Positions 18,403-25,795 of a stretch of 64,000 nucleotides of DNA are shown one piece after another; positions within the stretch are counted from its first letter, which is position 1; each line of letters begins with the position of its first letter. This DNA comes from Tychonema sp. LEGE 07203 (lineage in GTDB: Bacteria; Cyanobacteriota; Cyanobacteriia; Cyanobacteriales; Microcoleaceae). The translations under genes were made by a program, and so were the position numbers. The DNA lies in assembly GCF_015207285.1 (NCBI RefSeq), contig NZ_JADEXD010000010.1:1-64000 (forward strand), given 5' to 3'. Under the pieces are notes generated by a model. The model did not search any database. It saw only the letters and a list, made by a program, of their open reading frames with translations, and was not told the DNA's origin.

Positions 18403-18478
18403 CAGAAACCGGGTTTTTACCAAAATCTCGGTCGCAGCCTTAAATCTCCGAAAAACCCGGTTTCTTGAAGTTCGATCG
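18403..18478. repeat. AAACCGGGTTT hairpin repeat, copy right of vapBC
   Basis: CAGAAACCGGGTTTTT and AAAAACCCGGTTTCTTG form the arms, and the loop (AATCTCGGTCGCAGCCTTAAA) matches the copy at 17571-17647 almost base for base. The pair sits in direct orientation about 830 bp apart with the toxin-antitoxin genes between them. Confidence 0.85.
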
Positions 18479-18487
18479 CCCGCAATA

Positions 18488-18685
18488 TTAAACCAGATCG
18501 CACACTGCCCCTAAAGATGCGATCGTTGCTTTCTCAACATCCGTAAAACCCCTAACGCGCGCAATACTCATGCCATCATAAGGTATGTCAATCAAAGTTT
18601 TTAAGCACTCACCGACAGAAAAACCGTCCCCTTGCTGCAGTGCGGAACTCCCAGAAGTGTCCGCCGCATCATTGACATCCTGCAC
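18488..18685 (-). CDS. Small open frame of unknown nature, possible gene remnant
   Basis: A 65-residue frame with balanced composition and no repeats (it includes DIPYDGMSIARVRGFTDVEK). The frame stays open further upstream, towards the end of the lipase gene, without a good start codon; a GTG is the first usable one. I recognise no family. It could be the C-terminal remnant of a larger gene or a small real protein in the same minus-strand run as the lipase. Confidence 0.25.
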   Translation of the reverse strand: MQDVNDAADTSGSSALQQGDGFSVGECLKTLIDIPYDGMSIARVRGFTDVEKATIASLGAVCDLV

Positions 18686-18744
18686 GTCTTGGGTTTCGCG
18701 AAGATTGCGGAAGGCGCCCGCCTTTTGGCAAACATTTATTCTAC

Positions 18745-19710
18745 CTACTTAATCCAAGGTGGAAGATTACCAAAATTCAGCCTTTCTACATATTTAATAG
18801 CGCGATGTTCTTGTAATGAGGCTTGAATCAAAGTTTGAACCAGCTTTCTCAATCTAGCCTTAACACCCGATTTTTCTTCATCTCCTTGGGTTTTAACTCG
18901 TAGCTGTGGCAGTAAAATTCTCGAAAACTGAACCCACTGCCAAATCTTACTGATGTCGGGTTCATCTAACTGACGGCATGAATAATCATTTTCTATAAGA
19001 TACTCAGCCTCTAAATGGGAATAGTTAGAAAGTGTTTCTAACAAACCAGGTTTCCAGTTAGCAATCGCCCCTCGTAAACCTGGTATCCGCTTAATTGCAA
19101 CGGCAATTATTTCTGGCAAGTGCGGGATGAAGTCCCCAGCATTACGAAATCTGTATAACGGCGTATCTAGTATGAATTCTTCGGTGCTGACTGGCGGTGC
19201 GCCAAAAGTGTAAGTTTCTAAAACATAAGGCTCAATTAGCTTCAAACCAGATTTTTGAAGCCGTTTGGTAATGAGTGTAGCTGCTGCGCCTCCCAAACTG
19301 TGTCCAGTAATAAAAATATCTTTTCTGCTATTATATTCTCGAAATATAAACTCTTGCAATTGTTCCCAAAAACGCTCTACAAAAGTGTCAAATCCTGAAT
19401 GAATGCCTTGTGAATTAGACTTTGCCAGTAAATTTAAAAAATAATCGTCTAAGTTTTCTGTTCCTCTAATGGCGATCGCAATCTCGTTCGGTGCAGACAA
19501 AGCCAAACCGCAGCAAGCAAAATCACTTGTTGAAATCAACGCACGCGGCGCTTGAATAAACTCTATTGTTTCGTACTGACGGACTAAGGGTAAACATCCT
19601 GATTTGAGGATATCGCGCACAACTTCTAAGCCTTCGTTGTATGCGACGTAGGTTAGTTGGGACAGACAGGCCATTTTGAGCGATCGCTGACGGTTCAGAG
19701 TGTGTTTCAT
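18745..19710 (-). CDS. Class 3 (alpha/beta-hydrolase) lipase-like protein
   Basis: The fold resembles fungal-type class 3 lipases, with the nucleophile elbow ITGHSLGGAAATL (Ser near residue 138). The preceding AIRGTENLDDYFLNL strand would form the oxyanion region. An Asp in the GDFIPHLPE segment and a His in the YSHLEAEYL segment are candidates for the remaining triad residues. No signal peptide is evident, so a cytoplasmic location is likely. It is the last clear gene of a minus-strand run headed by two proteins with Gly/Ala-rich membrane-type segments, so a membrane lipid substrate is a reasonable guess, but this is inference. Confidence 0.85.
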   Translation of the reverse strand: MKHTLNRQRSLKMACLSQLTYVAYNEGLEVVRDILKSGCLPLVRQYETIEFIQAPRALISTSDFACCGLALSAPNEIAIAIRGTENLDDYFLNLLAKSNSQGIHSGFDTFVERFWEQLQEFIFREYNSRKDIFITGHSLGGAAATLITKRLQKSGLKLIEPYVLETYTFGAPPVSTEEFILDTPLYRFRNAGDFIPHLPEIIAVAIKRIPGLRGAIANWKPGLLETLSNYSHLEAEYLIENDYSCRQLDEPDISKIWQWVQFSRILLPQLRVKTQGDEEKSGVKARLRKLVQTLIQASLQEHRAIKYVERLNFGNLPPWIK

Positions 19711-19749
19711 TTTTATTTATTGGGTAGGAGTAGGGTGCGATTTTTAATT

Positions 19750-20052
19750 TTATCCTCTTGGGTACAGCGACCTAAACTTTAATTCAGGAAAGGTTCCATC
19801 TTGCACAAATCGTTGAAGAACTGGACGAAGTTCTTCAAGTTCTGATTTATTCAGAGAAGGGCGCGCCTCAAATTTAATTACACCTAATATTTTGTTGAGT
19901 GTTGAAATTTTATTGTTTATTTCATGGTCTTTTTTTACTACTATCATTTTCATCCGCTCGCTTTGAACTTCAGCGAGAGTAGGCTCTAGTCTAGCTATCA
20001 TCTCTTCGCGACTCAAGCCTTCGAGTTGTTTGAGTATAGATGTAATTGTCAT
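19750..20052 (-). CDS. Small hypothetical protein, helical
   Basis: A 100-residue protein, mostly predicted helix, beginning MTITSILKQLEGLSREEMIARLE, with a central Lys-rich part and a C-terminal LEELRPVLQRFVQDGTFPEL. I recognise no family. It lies 39 bp upstream of the lipase start and 64 bp after the next gene of the run, so it is probably part of the same operon. A GGAGATTG purine patch upstream of its ATG supports translation. Confidence 0.6.
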   Translation of the reverse strand: MTITSILKQLEGLSREEMIARLEPTLAEVQSERMKMIVVKKDHEINNKISTLNKILGVIKFEARPSLNKSELEELRPVLQRFVQDGTFPELKFRSLYPRG

Positions 20053-20116
20053 ATTCTACAATCTCCTTTTCTTGACAAAATGAAATCAATTGAGTTTTTG
20101 AGAATGATAGGGCAGA

Positions 20117-20521
20117 TTAAAACTCCCATTCATGATCTGGATCGTCAAGGGCTGTTCTGACAGATGTCAAATCAGCAAGGTCTTTGAACGGACTGGAATT
20201 AGCTATTTCAGTAATTGAAGTCATGGCTAAAGATAACTGGTTGTTATCACGGATTGCTATGGCCTCATCGACTTTTTCAAAGAGAAATTTAAAGTTATTA
20301 GCACGTTCATCAAACGAGCCTTCAAGATACTTGATTAAAACATCGCGTTTTGCTTGAATGTCAGCAATCGTTGCTTTTTCCCAAGCTTCAATACCACGCC
20401 GTTTAGTCCGCTCTTGCTCTGCAACTATCTTGTACTCGGTGTAAGCTTCCACAACATCGCGGAAGTAGTCAGCAGCGGAGTCTGGATTAAAGATTTTTAC
20501 AGGAACTTTTTTACCTATCAT
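20117..20521 (-). CDS. Hypothetical helical protein
   Basis: A 134-residue protein from the ATG at 20521 (MIGKKVPVKIFNPDSAADYF), rich in charged helices (AYTEYKIVAEQERTKRRGIE) and without membrane segments. The frame is open for another 23 codons upstream. Those codons fall inside a copy of the 3' end of the gene at 22109-23011 read in another frame, so the shorter start is preferred. I recognise no family. Membership of the lipase/TPR gene run is the only clue to its function. Confidence 0.6.
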   Translation of the reverse strand: MIGKKVPVKIFNPDSAADYFRDVVEAYTEYKIVAEQERTKRRGIEAWEKATIADIQAKRDVLIKYLEGSFDERANNFKFLFEKVDEAIAIRDNNQLSLAMTSITEIANSSPFKDLADLTSVRTALDDPDHEWEF

Positions 20522-20553
20522 TTCTATTTGCCTGGTAAAATTCGATATTTCTA
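20519..20553 (-). pseudogene. Remnant of the 3' end of a 22109-23011-like gene
   Basis: On the minus strand this segment reads AAA-TAT-CGA-ATT-TTA-CCA-GG in one frame, encoding KYRILPGK and a TAG stop. The gene at 22109-23011 ends in exactly the same peptide, with about 33 aligned bases and only 2 differences, including bases after the stop. It abuts the ATG of the gene at 20117-20521. It looks like the leftover end of a second copy of that gene. Confidence 0.75.
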
Positions 20554-20565
20554 CAGAACAGAATC

Positions 20566-22014
20566 CTAAAACACCCGCGTCTGCCACCAAGGAGTATTCT
20601 TAATTTCCTTTTGAAGATTGCGGACTTCTTTTTGAAGATTGCGGACTTCATCCATCATGGATTCTTTGCGAAAGAGGCTGATAGCTTTCTGAAAATCTGC
20701 TACCGCTTCCTCTCTTTTTGCCTTTTCTCTGCGTAGAGAACCCCTTTTAACGTAGGCATAAGCATTGTCTGGCTCTATTTTGATGACCTGATTGTAGTCG
20801 GCAATAGCTCCCCGCTTGTCTCCCTTTTCATGGCGGACGCATCCCCGATGAAAATAAGCATCTGTACAGTTTGGTTCTATCTTGATGACTTGATTGTAGT
20901 CAGCTATTGCACTATCATAATCCTTGTTTGCTGCGCGTGCATGACCGCGATACAAATAATTAATTGCTTCATTAGGGCTAAGCTTGATAACCTGAGTGAA
21001 ATCGGCAATAGCTCCTTTATAATTCTTTACTTTGGCGCGAGCATAACCCCGCTGAAAATACAGGTTAACATCATTAGGTTTAGTTTTGATAACTTGAGTG
21101 AAGTCAGCAATGGCTTTTTTGTAATGTTCTAGCTCAACAAGTAAGCAGCCCCGCGTGAAGTAGGCATCCACACAGTTAGGGTCAAGTTTGATAACTTGAG
21201 TATAATCAGCAATAGCACTCTCATAATCCTCTAGTTCAGTATATGCTAAACCACGACAGTAGCAGGCATTCACATTACTAGGATCGATAGTGATAACTTG
21301 AGTGAAGTCAGCAATGGCTTCTTTGTAATTTTTTAGTTCGCTGTAGGCACTACCTCGTATTAAGTAGATATCCGCATTGCCGGGAGAGAGTTTGATGACT
21401 TGGGTGTAGTCGGCAATTGCCTTGATATAATCATTTTTAGCGACGTAAATGTTACCTCGATTGCGGTAAGCATCTACATAGCTAGGATCGAGCTGGATAG
21501 TTTTAGTATAATCTGAAATTGCTCCTGCATAATTGTGCTGTTCATCGAGAATACAGCCGCGCACAAAATAGGCATAAATATTTTGAGAATTGAGTTCGAT
21601 CGCTTTAGTAAAATCTTCAAGAGCGGCCCCGTACTCTCCACTTTCAAGCTTTTCTATTCCTCGGTTAAAAAAGTCTTCATCGCTTTTGAAAAAATCAAAA
21701 AATCCTGTAATTCCCTTAGATACGCCTTTGCCTACATTCTTAACTGTAGATTCTGCTTTGGCACCAGCCATTGCTACGCCTTTGCCTACATTCTTAAATG
21801 TAGATTCTGCTGTGGCACCAGCCATTGCACCGCCAACCATGATTAAAGGAATAGCCACAGGCCCTAGAGCAGCCGCACCCAAAAAAGTTACACCAGCCGC
21901 AAGTGCTGCACCTCCTCCTACAACTGCACCCGCTTGATTTTTTTTTGCGAACTCATTCTCAGTACATACCGTATGTAAATCACCAACATTTCCTAAAATT
22001 TCCCAGGGATTCAT
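20566..22014 (-). CDS. TPR-repeat protein with N-terminal Gly/Ala-rich membrane-type segment
   Basis: Residues ~28-70 are Gly/Ala/Val-rich (AGAVVGGGAALAAGVTFLGA and following), like glycine-zipper segments that insert into or pack against membranes. Two 18-residue copies of AMAGA-x-AEST-x-KNVGKGV follow (a 54-bp DNA duplication at 21722-21829). Residues ~120-450 hold about ten 34-residue TPR units of the form YDSAIADYNQVIKIEPN, a scaffold for protein contacts. It stands between two unassigned genes in the lipase run. It has a standard ATG start with AAGGAGG directly upstream. Function unknown; a membrane-tethered scaffold is likely. Confidence 0.85.
   Translation of the reverse strand: MNPWEILGNVGDLHTVCTENEFAKKNQAGAVVGGGAALAAGVTFLGAAALGPVAIPLIMVGGAMAGATAESTFKNVGKGVAMAGAKAESTVKNVGKGVSKGITGFFDFFKSDEDFFNRGIEKLESGEYGAALEDFTKAIELNSQNIYAYFVRGCILDEQHNYAGAISDYTKTIQLDPSYVDAYRNRGNIYVAKNDYIKAIADYTQVIKLSPGNADIYLIRGSAYSELKNYKEAIADFTQVITIDPSNVNACYCRGLAYTELEDYESAIADYTQVIKLDPNCVDAYFTRGCLLVELEHYKKAIADFTQVIKTKPNDVNLYFQRGYARAKVKNYKGAIADFTQVIKLSPNEAINYLYRGHARAANKDYDSAIADYNQVIKIEPNCTDAYFHRGCVRHEKGDKRGAIADYNQVIKIEPDNAYAYVKRGSLRREKAKREEAVADFQKAISLFRKESMMDEVRNLQKEVRNLQKEIKNTPWWQTRVF
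21722..21829 (-). repeat. 54-bp tandem duplication inside the TPR gene
   Basis: Two adjacent 54-bp units (21722-21775 and 21776-21829) differ at only about three bases and keep the frame. Each encodes the 18-residue block AMAGA-x-AEST-x-KNVGKGV between the Gly-rich segment and the TPR array. The low divergence suggests a recent duplication. Confidence 0.85.
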
Positions 22015-22108
22015 TGCAACCTCCTTATTTTTAAGCAGTAAGGTGGGAAATGCCCACTCTACAAATAGATTTTCTGCGTAAGTCTTGAGACTACTTCGAT
22101 CGTGATTT

Positions 22109-23011
22109 CTATTTCCCTGGTAAAATCCGATATTTCTCCAAAACCTTCACAGTACCGAGGTTAAGCTTACCGTCATTGTTTAAGACAGGAGTTTTCAACA
22201 TTTCTACAAGTCCCTTCATCAGAAGGCCTACCTGTTGGAACTTCTCAGCATCCCTCTTAGCATCAAACGGCTGAGATTCAAGTTGACTCAGACCTTTAAC
22301 AGCACGAGTGTTCATAGATTCAAACACTTTTCTCAACTCAATTATTCGCTGTCTTACCTGTTGAGCAAAATCCTTAGCAAGTTTCATGTCTGCGATCGCC
22401 TTATTGACTTGAGCTTCATGCTCTCGCGCCTTTGTCATCGCTTTCTCGCCTTCACTAGCAGCAAAAAAGCCACCAATCGCCAAAGCTGGTAAAAGGGTGA
22501 TACCGCCTAGCACAGCAGCACCCAGAGCCATACCGCCGCCACCAGCCGCGATCGCTCCACCGCCAAACCATGCTAAAGTTGCATTCCAAGCAGCCGCTCC
22601 ACTGAGAGTTGAGATAGCGGTTCCCGTGCTTGCTGCTCCTAGTGAAGTAACAGCACCAATAGCACCGCCGTAACCTGCTGCGGCTGCTCCAGCAGATTTA
22701 ACGCCAGCCATAAAATATTGTTCTGCTCCTACCGCCGCAGCTTTGTACTCCTTCATCTGCTGAACTGAAAAATCCATCCCTTCTAAAAGCCGCTTTTCAC
22801 TTTCTGAAGCCTTCCGACCACTATTTTCAAGGAAGGTAACAAAGCGCTTAATTGTGCTTCTTATGACATTCAGTTGAAGTTGGCCATACTCTTCTGCCAA
22901 TTTGTTTGTGGCTGCTTCTTCTCTTTTCAAATCTTCAACCGCACGCTCGAATCGCTCTTGAGCTTCCTTGGCAAGTTCATTAGCTTTCTGACCTGGATAG
23001 AATGAAGGCAT
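22109..23011 (-). CDS. Coiled-coil protein with central Gly/Ala-rich hydrophobic segment
   Basis: The N-terminal ~100 residues are charged helices (KANELAKEAQERFERAVEDL). Residues ~105-185 are very rich in Gly, Ala and hydrophobics, including runs such as AGAAAAGYGGAIGAV and GGGAIAAGGGGMALGAAVLG. A second charged helical region then leads to the C-terminus (VLEKYRILPGK). This helix / hydrophobic core / helix layout resembles proteins that insert hairpins into membranes, including some pore formers. That is only a structural analogy. It heads the minus-strand run with the TPR protein and the lipase, and is divergent from the vMAP-N-like gene. Confidence 0.75.
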   Translation of the reverse strand: MPSFYPGQKANELAKEAQERFERAVEDLKREEAATNKLAEEYGQLQLNVIRSTIKRFVTFLENSGRKASESEKRLLEGMDFSVQQMKEYKAAAVGAEQYFMAGVKSAGAAAAGYGGAIGAVTSLGAASTGTAISTLSGAAAWNATLAWFGGGAIAAGGGGMALGAAVLGGITLLPALAIGGFFAASEGEKAMTKAREHEAQVNKAIADMKLAKDFAQQVRQRIIELRKVFESMNTRAVKGLSQLESQPFDAKRDAEKFQQVGLLMKGLVEMLKTPVLNNDGKLNLGTVKVLEKYRILPGK

Positions 23012-23270
23012 AAAATACTCCTAAGTATGAGTTTTAAGTCTGATATTTCTACATCTTAAAAACAGGCGATTTTTTAGATACTTTGGCTTGATAACTCTCT
23101 CCAGCACAAAACAACACTCCGCAAGAAGTGAGCTTTTCCGTGACAGCTAGAGCTCGAGAATTAACCTGTACTTTTTAATATAACTTAACCAAGATTATCT
23201 AAGAAACTAATAAGCATTAGAAATTGTGTTAGAATCAGATTAGGAAAACTCCAAACACACACTCCCCCCA

Positions 23271-23756
23271 ATGAACACGATCAGCGATCGCTTCCCCGAA
23301 GCTGCCCGCGACTGGGACTTAGAAACCCTTTATACAGACCTCGCATCCGCCAAAGGCAAGCGTCTCACGCCCACAGAGAAACAACATCTACGCGGTCTAC
23401 TCTGCGGCCACAGTCCCACCGAAATTGCCGAAACGCTCAGTAAAAACCCCAAGGGGATTGCCGTAGATTTCTGTAACACATTATACCAATATGTTAAAAA
23501 TCTTGTAGGCAAAGCTGATGAAAAGGTAGAGAACTGGAGAAAGATTTGTGAATGGCTGGAGGACGCAGGATATAAAACTCTGTCGTCTCCCGAACCTGAA
23601 TCAGGTGATTGTTTATCAGCAAAAATTATAATAAAAAAAGCAAATGTAGTTCTTGATAAAAATCAAATAATAGTTGATATTAACCTGCGGATAATAGCCT
23701 CTTCACCTTCAGAAATTCCCATCATCGAAAACCTCGACCTCAACGGCAATAATTAA
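23271..23756 (+). CDS. Protein with vMAP-N/effector-associated-like helical domain
   Basis: The first ~105 residues (LTPTEKQHLRGLLCGHSPTE, then a KGIAVDFCNTLYQYVKNLVG segment and a WRKICEWLEDAGY end) match the helix-turn-helix-like domain found at the N-terminus of many cyanobacterial STAND NTPases, WD40 proteins and vWA-MoxR-associated (vMAP) proteins. Usually it is fused to a large NTPase or effector. Here it is followed only by ~55 residues of unassigned sequence, so this is a stand-alone or truncated version. It is divergent from the coiled-coil/TPR/lipase run across a 260-bp spacer, which suggests a shared function. Start ATG at 23271. Confidence 0.7.
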   Translation: MNTISDRFPEAARDWDLETLYTDLASAKGKRLTPTEKQHLRGLLCGHSPTEIAETLSKNPKGIAVDFCNTLYQYVKNLVGKADEKVENWRKICEWLEDAGYKTLSSPEPESGDCLSAKIIIKKANVVLDKNQIIVDINLRIIASSPSEIPIIENLDLNGNN

Positions 23757-23878
23757 TACTGCCGAAAATGGCGTTACACCCGAAGGGATGAAACAGGACA
23801 GGGTACTGCCGTTTCCTTAGCGCAGAATAAATGGTTTTCTTACCGAATTTCACAAAACATCTGCGGTGTAAAAAATCC

Positions 23879-24943
23879 CTACAAAATCGAACTTAAAACC
23901 GCCTCATTAGCCGCAATCCAATCATAAATATCCTGCAAAGCCGCCTCCGGCCCAATCCTAGGCTGCCATCCTGTTTTTTCCATCACCTTAGAAGAATCGG
24001 TAATAAAAATCGGAATATCCCCCGCCCGTTCCTCCAAAACAGGATGAATCGGAATCGATTTCCCGGTAATTTTTTGGCACAAATCAGTTGTCTCAACCAA
24101 AGAAAGACTGTTGCTCAAACCGCCGCCTACATTGAAAACTTCGCCGTCAAATTTAGCAAAATGTTCTAACTGATAATTAACTAATCTCAACAAATCTTCA
24201 ACGTGCAGCAAATCCCTAACTTGCTTCCCGCTGCCGCCAAAACCGATATAATTCAGCGACTTTTGGAAATAGTGAGCAGCCACCCACAAACCGCAAACTC
24301 CTTGATCGACTTTACCCATTTGCCAAGCACCGGTAATTAAGCCGCAGCGGTTAATAATTGCCTGCAGGTTGTATGCTTCTCTGTATTCCTCAATCAGCAA
24401 TTCCGATGCTAATTTAGTTGCTCCGTAAAGCGAACGGTGTCCTTTTAATGGGAAGTCTTCTGATATGCCCAACTCCGATATACCGGGTAATGTTTGCTCC
24501 GGGGCGATCGCAAATCTCTCATCCAACTCCAACAGCTTAACAGATTTGACAAGGGCGATCGGATAAACCCGACTCGTAGACAAAAACAACAAACTCGCAC
24601 CAGTCTGTCTCGCCAACTCCAAAACATTCACAGTACCCAATAAATTCGTCTGCAAAACGTACTGAGGCGAACTAAAACCAGCCAGCACAGAAGGCTCCGC
24701 AGCGCAATCGATAATGCAGTCAGCATTGAGTGCAACTGGATCTAAATCTGCCGCAGTGCGAATATCCCCGTAAACAAACTGAATCCCGCAACTTTTAAGC
24801 CGAGACAAATTCAATTCCGAACCCCGGCGGCGCAGGTTGTCCAAACAAATTATTTGCCATTCTGGGTGCAGTTTCTTCAGGCCAATTGCCAAACAACTGC
24901 CGATAAAACCCGCACCGCCAACAATTAAAATTCTTTCAGGCAT
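23879..24943 (-). CDS. NAD-dependent SDR, CDP-paratose 2-epimerase-like
   Basis: An extended short-chain dehydrogenase with the cofactor motif GGAGFIGS at the N-terminus and the catalytic YGATK motif in SLYGATKLASELL. Features known from CDP-paratose 2-epimerases are present, such as NLRRRGSELNLSRLK, RCGLITGAWQMGKVDQGV and YIGFGGSGKQVRDLLHVEDL. It would act on a nucleotide sugar in the cytoplasm to make a donor for surface glycans. The precise substrate remains open. It lies 49 bp after a GT2 gene in a run with a polytopic membrane protein. Confidence 0.82.
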   Translation of the reverse strand: MPERILIVGGAGFIGSCLAIGLKKLHPEWQIICLDNLRRRGSELNLSRLKSCGIQFVYGDIRTAADLDPVALNADCIIDCAAEPSVLAGFSSPQYVLQTNLLGTVNVLELARQTGASLLFLSTSRVYPIALVKSVKLLELDERFAIAPEQTLPGISELGISEDFPLKGHRSLYGATKLASELLIEEYREAYNLQAIINRCGLITGAWQMGKVDQGVCGLWVAAHYFQKSLNYIGFGGSGKQVRDLLHVEDLLRLVNYQLEHFAKFDGEVFNVGGGLSNSLSLVETTDLCQKITGKSIPIHPVLEERAGDIPIFITDSSKVMEKTGWQPRIGPEAALQDIYDWIAANEAVLSSIL

Positions 24944-24991
24944 TAACTAAAATTATTGCTAAAATATGTTTCGCAGTAAGGACTTCAGTCT

Positions 24992-25792
24992 TTATTCGTT
25001 CGTAGTAAGGGCTTCAGTCCTTGACTTTGCCAATAAATCTAATTTCAACTCATTCATCTTTCTAGTCCTGTGGTAGTCGCCGCGAGAGAGATGTTTTTCT
25101 AGCCAGACATACAAGACAATAAATAAATACCGGCTGCCCATTTCTTTGATTTTTAGCTTGGAAATACCAGCAGTCCGATTGTACCACCTCAGAGGAATTA
25201 CCGCATAGGAAAAACCCCGGACAATGGCTTTCAAAGGCAGTTCGACAGTTAAATTAAAATGATGGCTTAAAATCGGCTGCACGCCTTCAATTACTTCTCG
25301 GCGGTAGAGTTTAAAAGCATTGGTAACATCGTTGTAGCGCCAGCCAAAAATAGTTTTGACAAACCAGTTTGCTAAGCGGTTAATTGCTAACTTGTGAATT
25401 GGATAATCAACTACAAAGCCGCCTTTGATAAATCGGGAACCGAAAACGCAGTCATATCCTGCTTGCAATTTGCGGTATCCTGCTACTAAATCCTTCGGAT
25501 CGTCGGAAGCATCCGCCATCACAATTGCCACAGCATCGCCGTCAAATTCCGCTAAACCTCGTCGCACGGCAAATCCAAAACCGTTGGGAGGTTGATTGTT
25601 GATGTATCTAACTGTGGGAAATTCCCGCGATAATTCCTGGCAAATGTCAATTGTTCGATCGACACTATTGTCATTCACAATCAAAATTTCGTGCGGAATG
25701 CCTTCTAAATCGAGCGTCTGGGCGATCGCCCGCACAGTACCTTCCAAACAGCCCTCTTCGTTGTGGGCTGGTACAATCACCGAAATTTTCAC
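24992..25792 (-). CDS. Family 2 glycosyltransferase, dolichyl-phosphate-mannose-synthase-like
   Basis: The GT2 marks are VIVPAHNEEG near the start, IVNDNSVDRT, VMADASDDPKD (metal site), and NAFKLYRREVIEG in the acceptor region. Unlike the related enzyme at 11004-11978 it lacks C-terminal membrane helices and ends with a charged tail. It probably glycosylates undecaprenyl phosphate for the membrane protein encoded 3 bp upstream. The close spacing to that gene implies one transcript. Confidence 0.87.
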   Translation of the reverse strand: MKISVIVPAHNEEGCLEGTVRAIAQTLDLEGIPHEILIVNDNSVDRTIDICQELSREFPTVRYINNQPPNGFGFAVRRGLAEFDGDAVAIVMADASDDPKDLVAGYRKLQAGYDCVFGSRFIKGGFVVDYPIHKLAINRLANWFVKTIFGWRYNDVTNAFKLYRREVIEGVQPILSHHFNLTVELPLKAIVRGFSYAVIPLRWYNRTAGISKLKIKEMGSRYLFIVLYVWLEKHLSRGDYHRTRKMNELKLDLLAKSRTEALTTNE

Positions 25793-25795
25793 TCC

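Larger units (their letters stand above)
18290..18744. other. Gap between vapB and the lipase gene
   Basis: The stretch contains a CTCCGCTTCGCTCCGCCCGCAA phrase of the kind seen in the 63.1-63.3 kb repeats, a dispersed hairpin (18403-18478) and a short open frame (18488-18685) listed separately. No promoter for vapBC was recognised. Confidence 0.5.
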
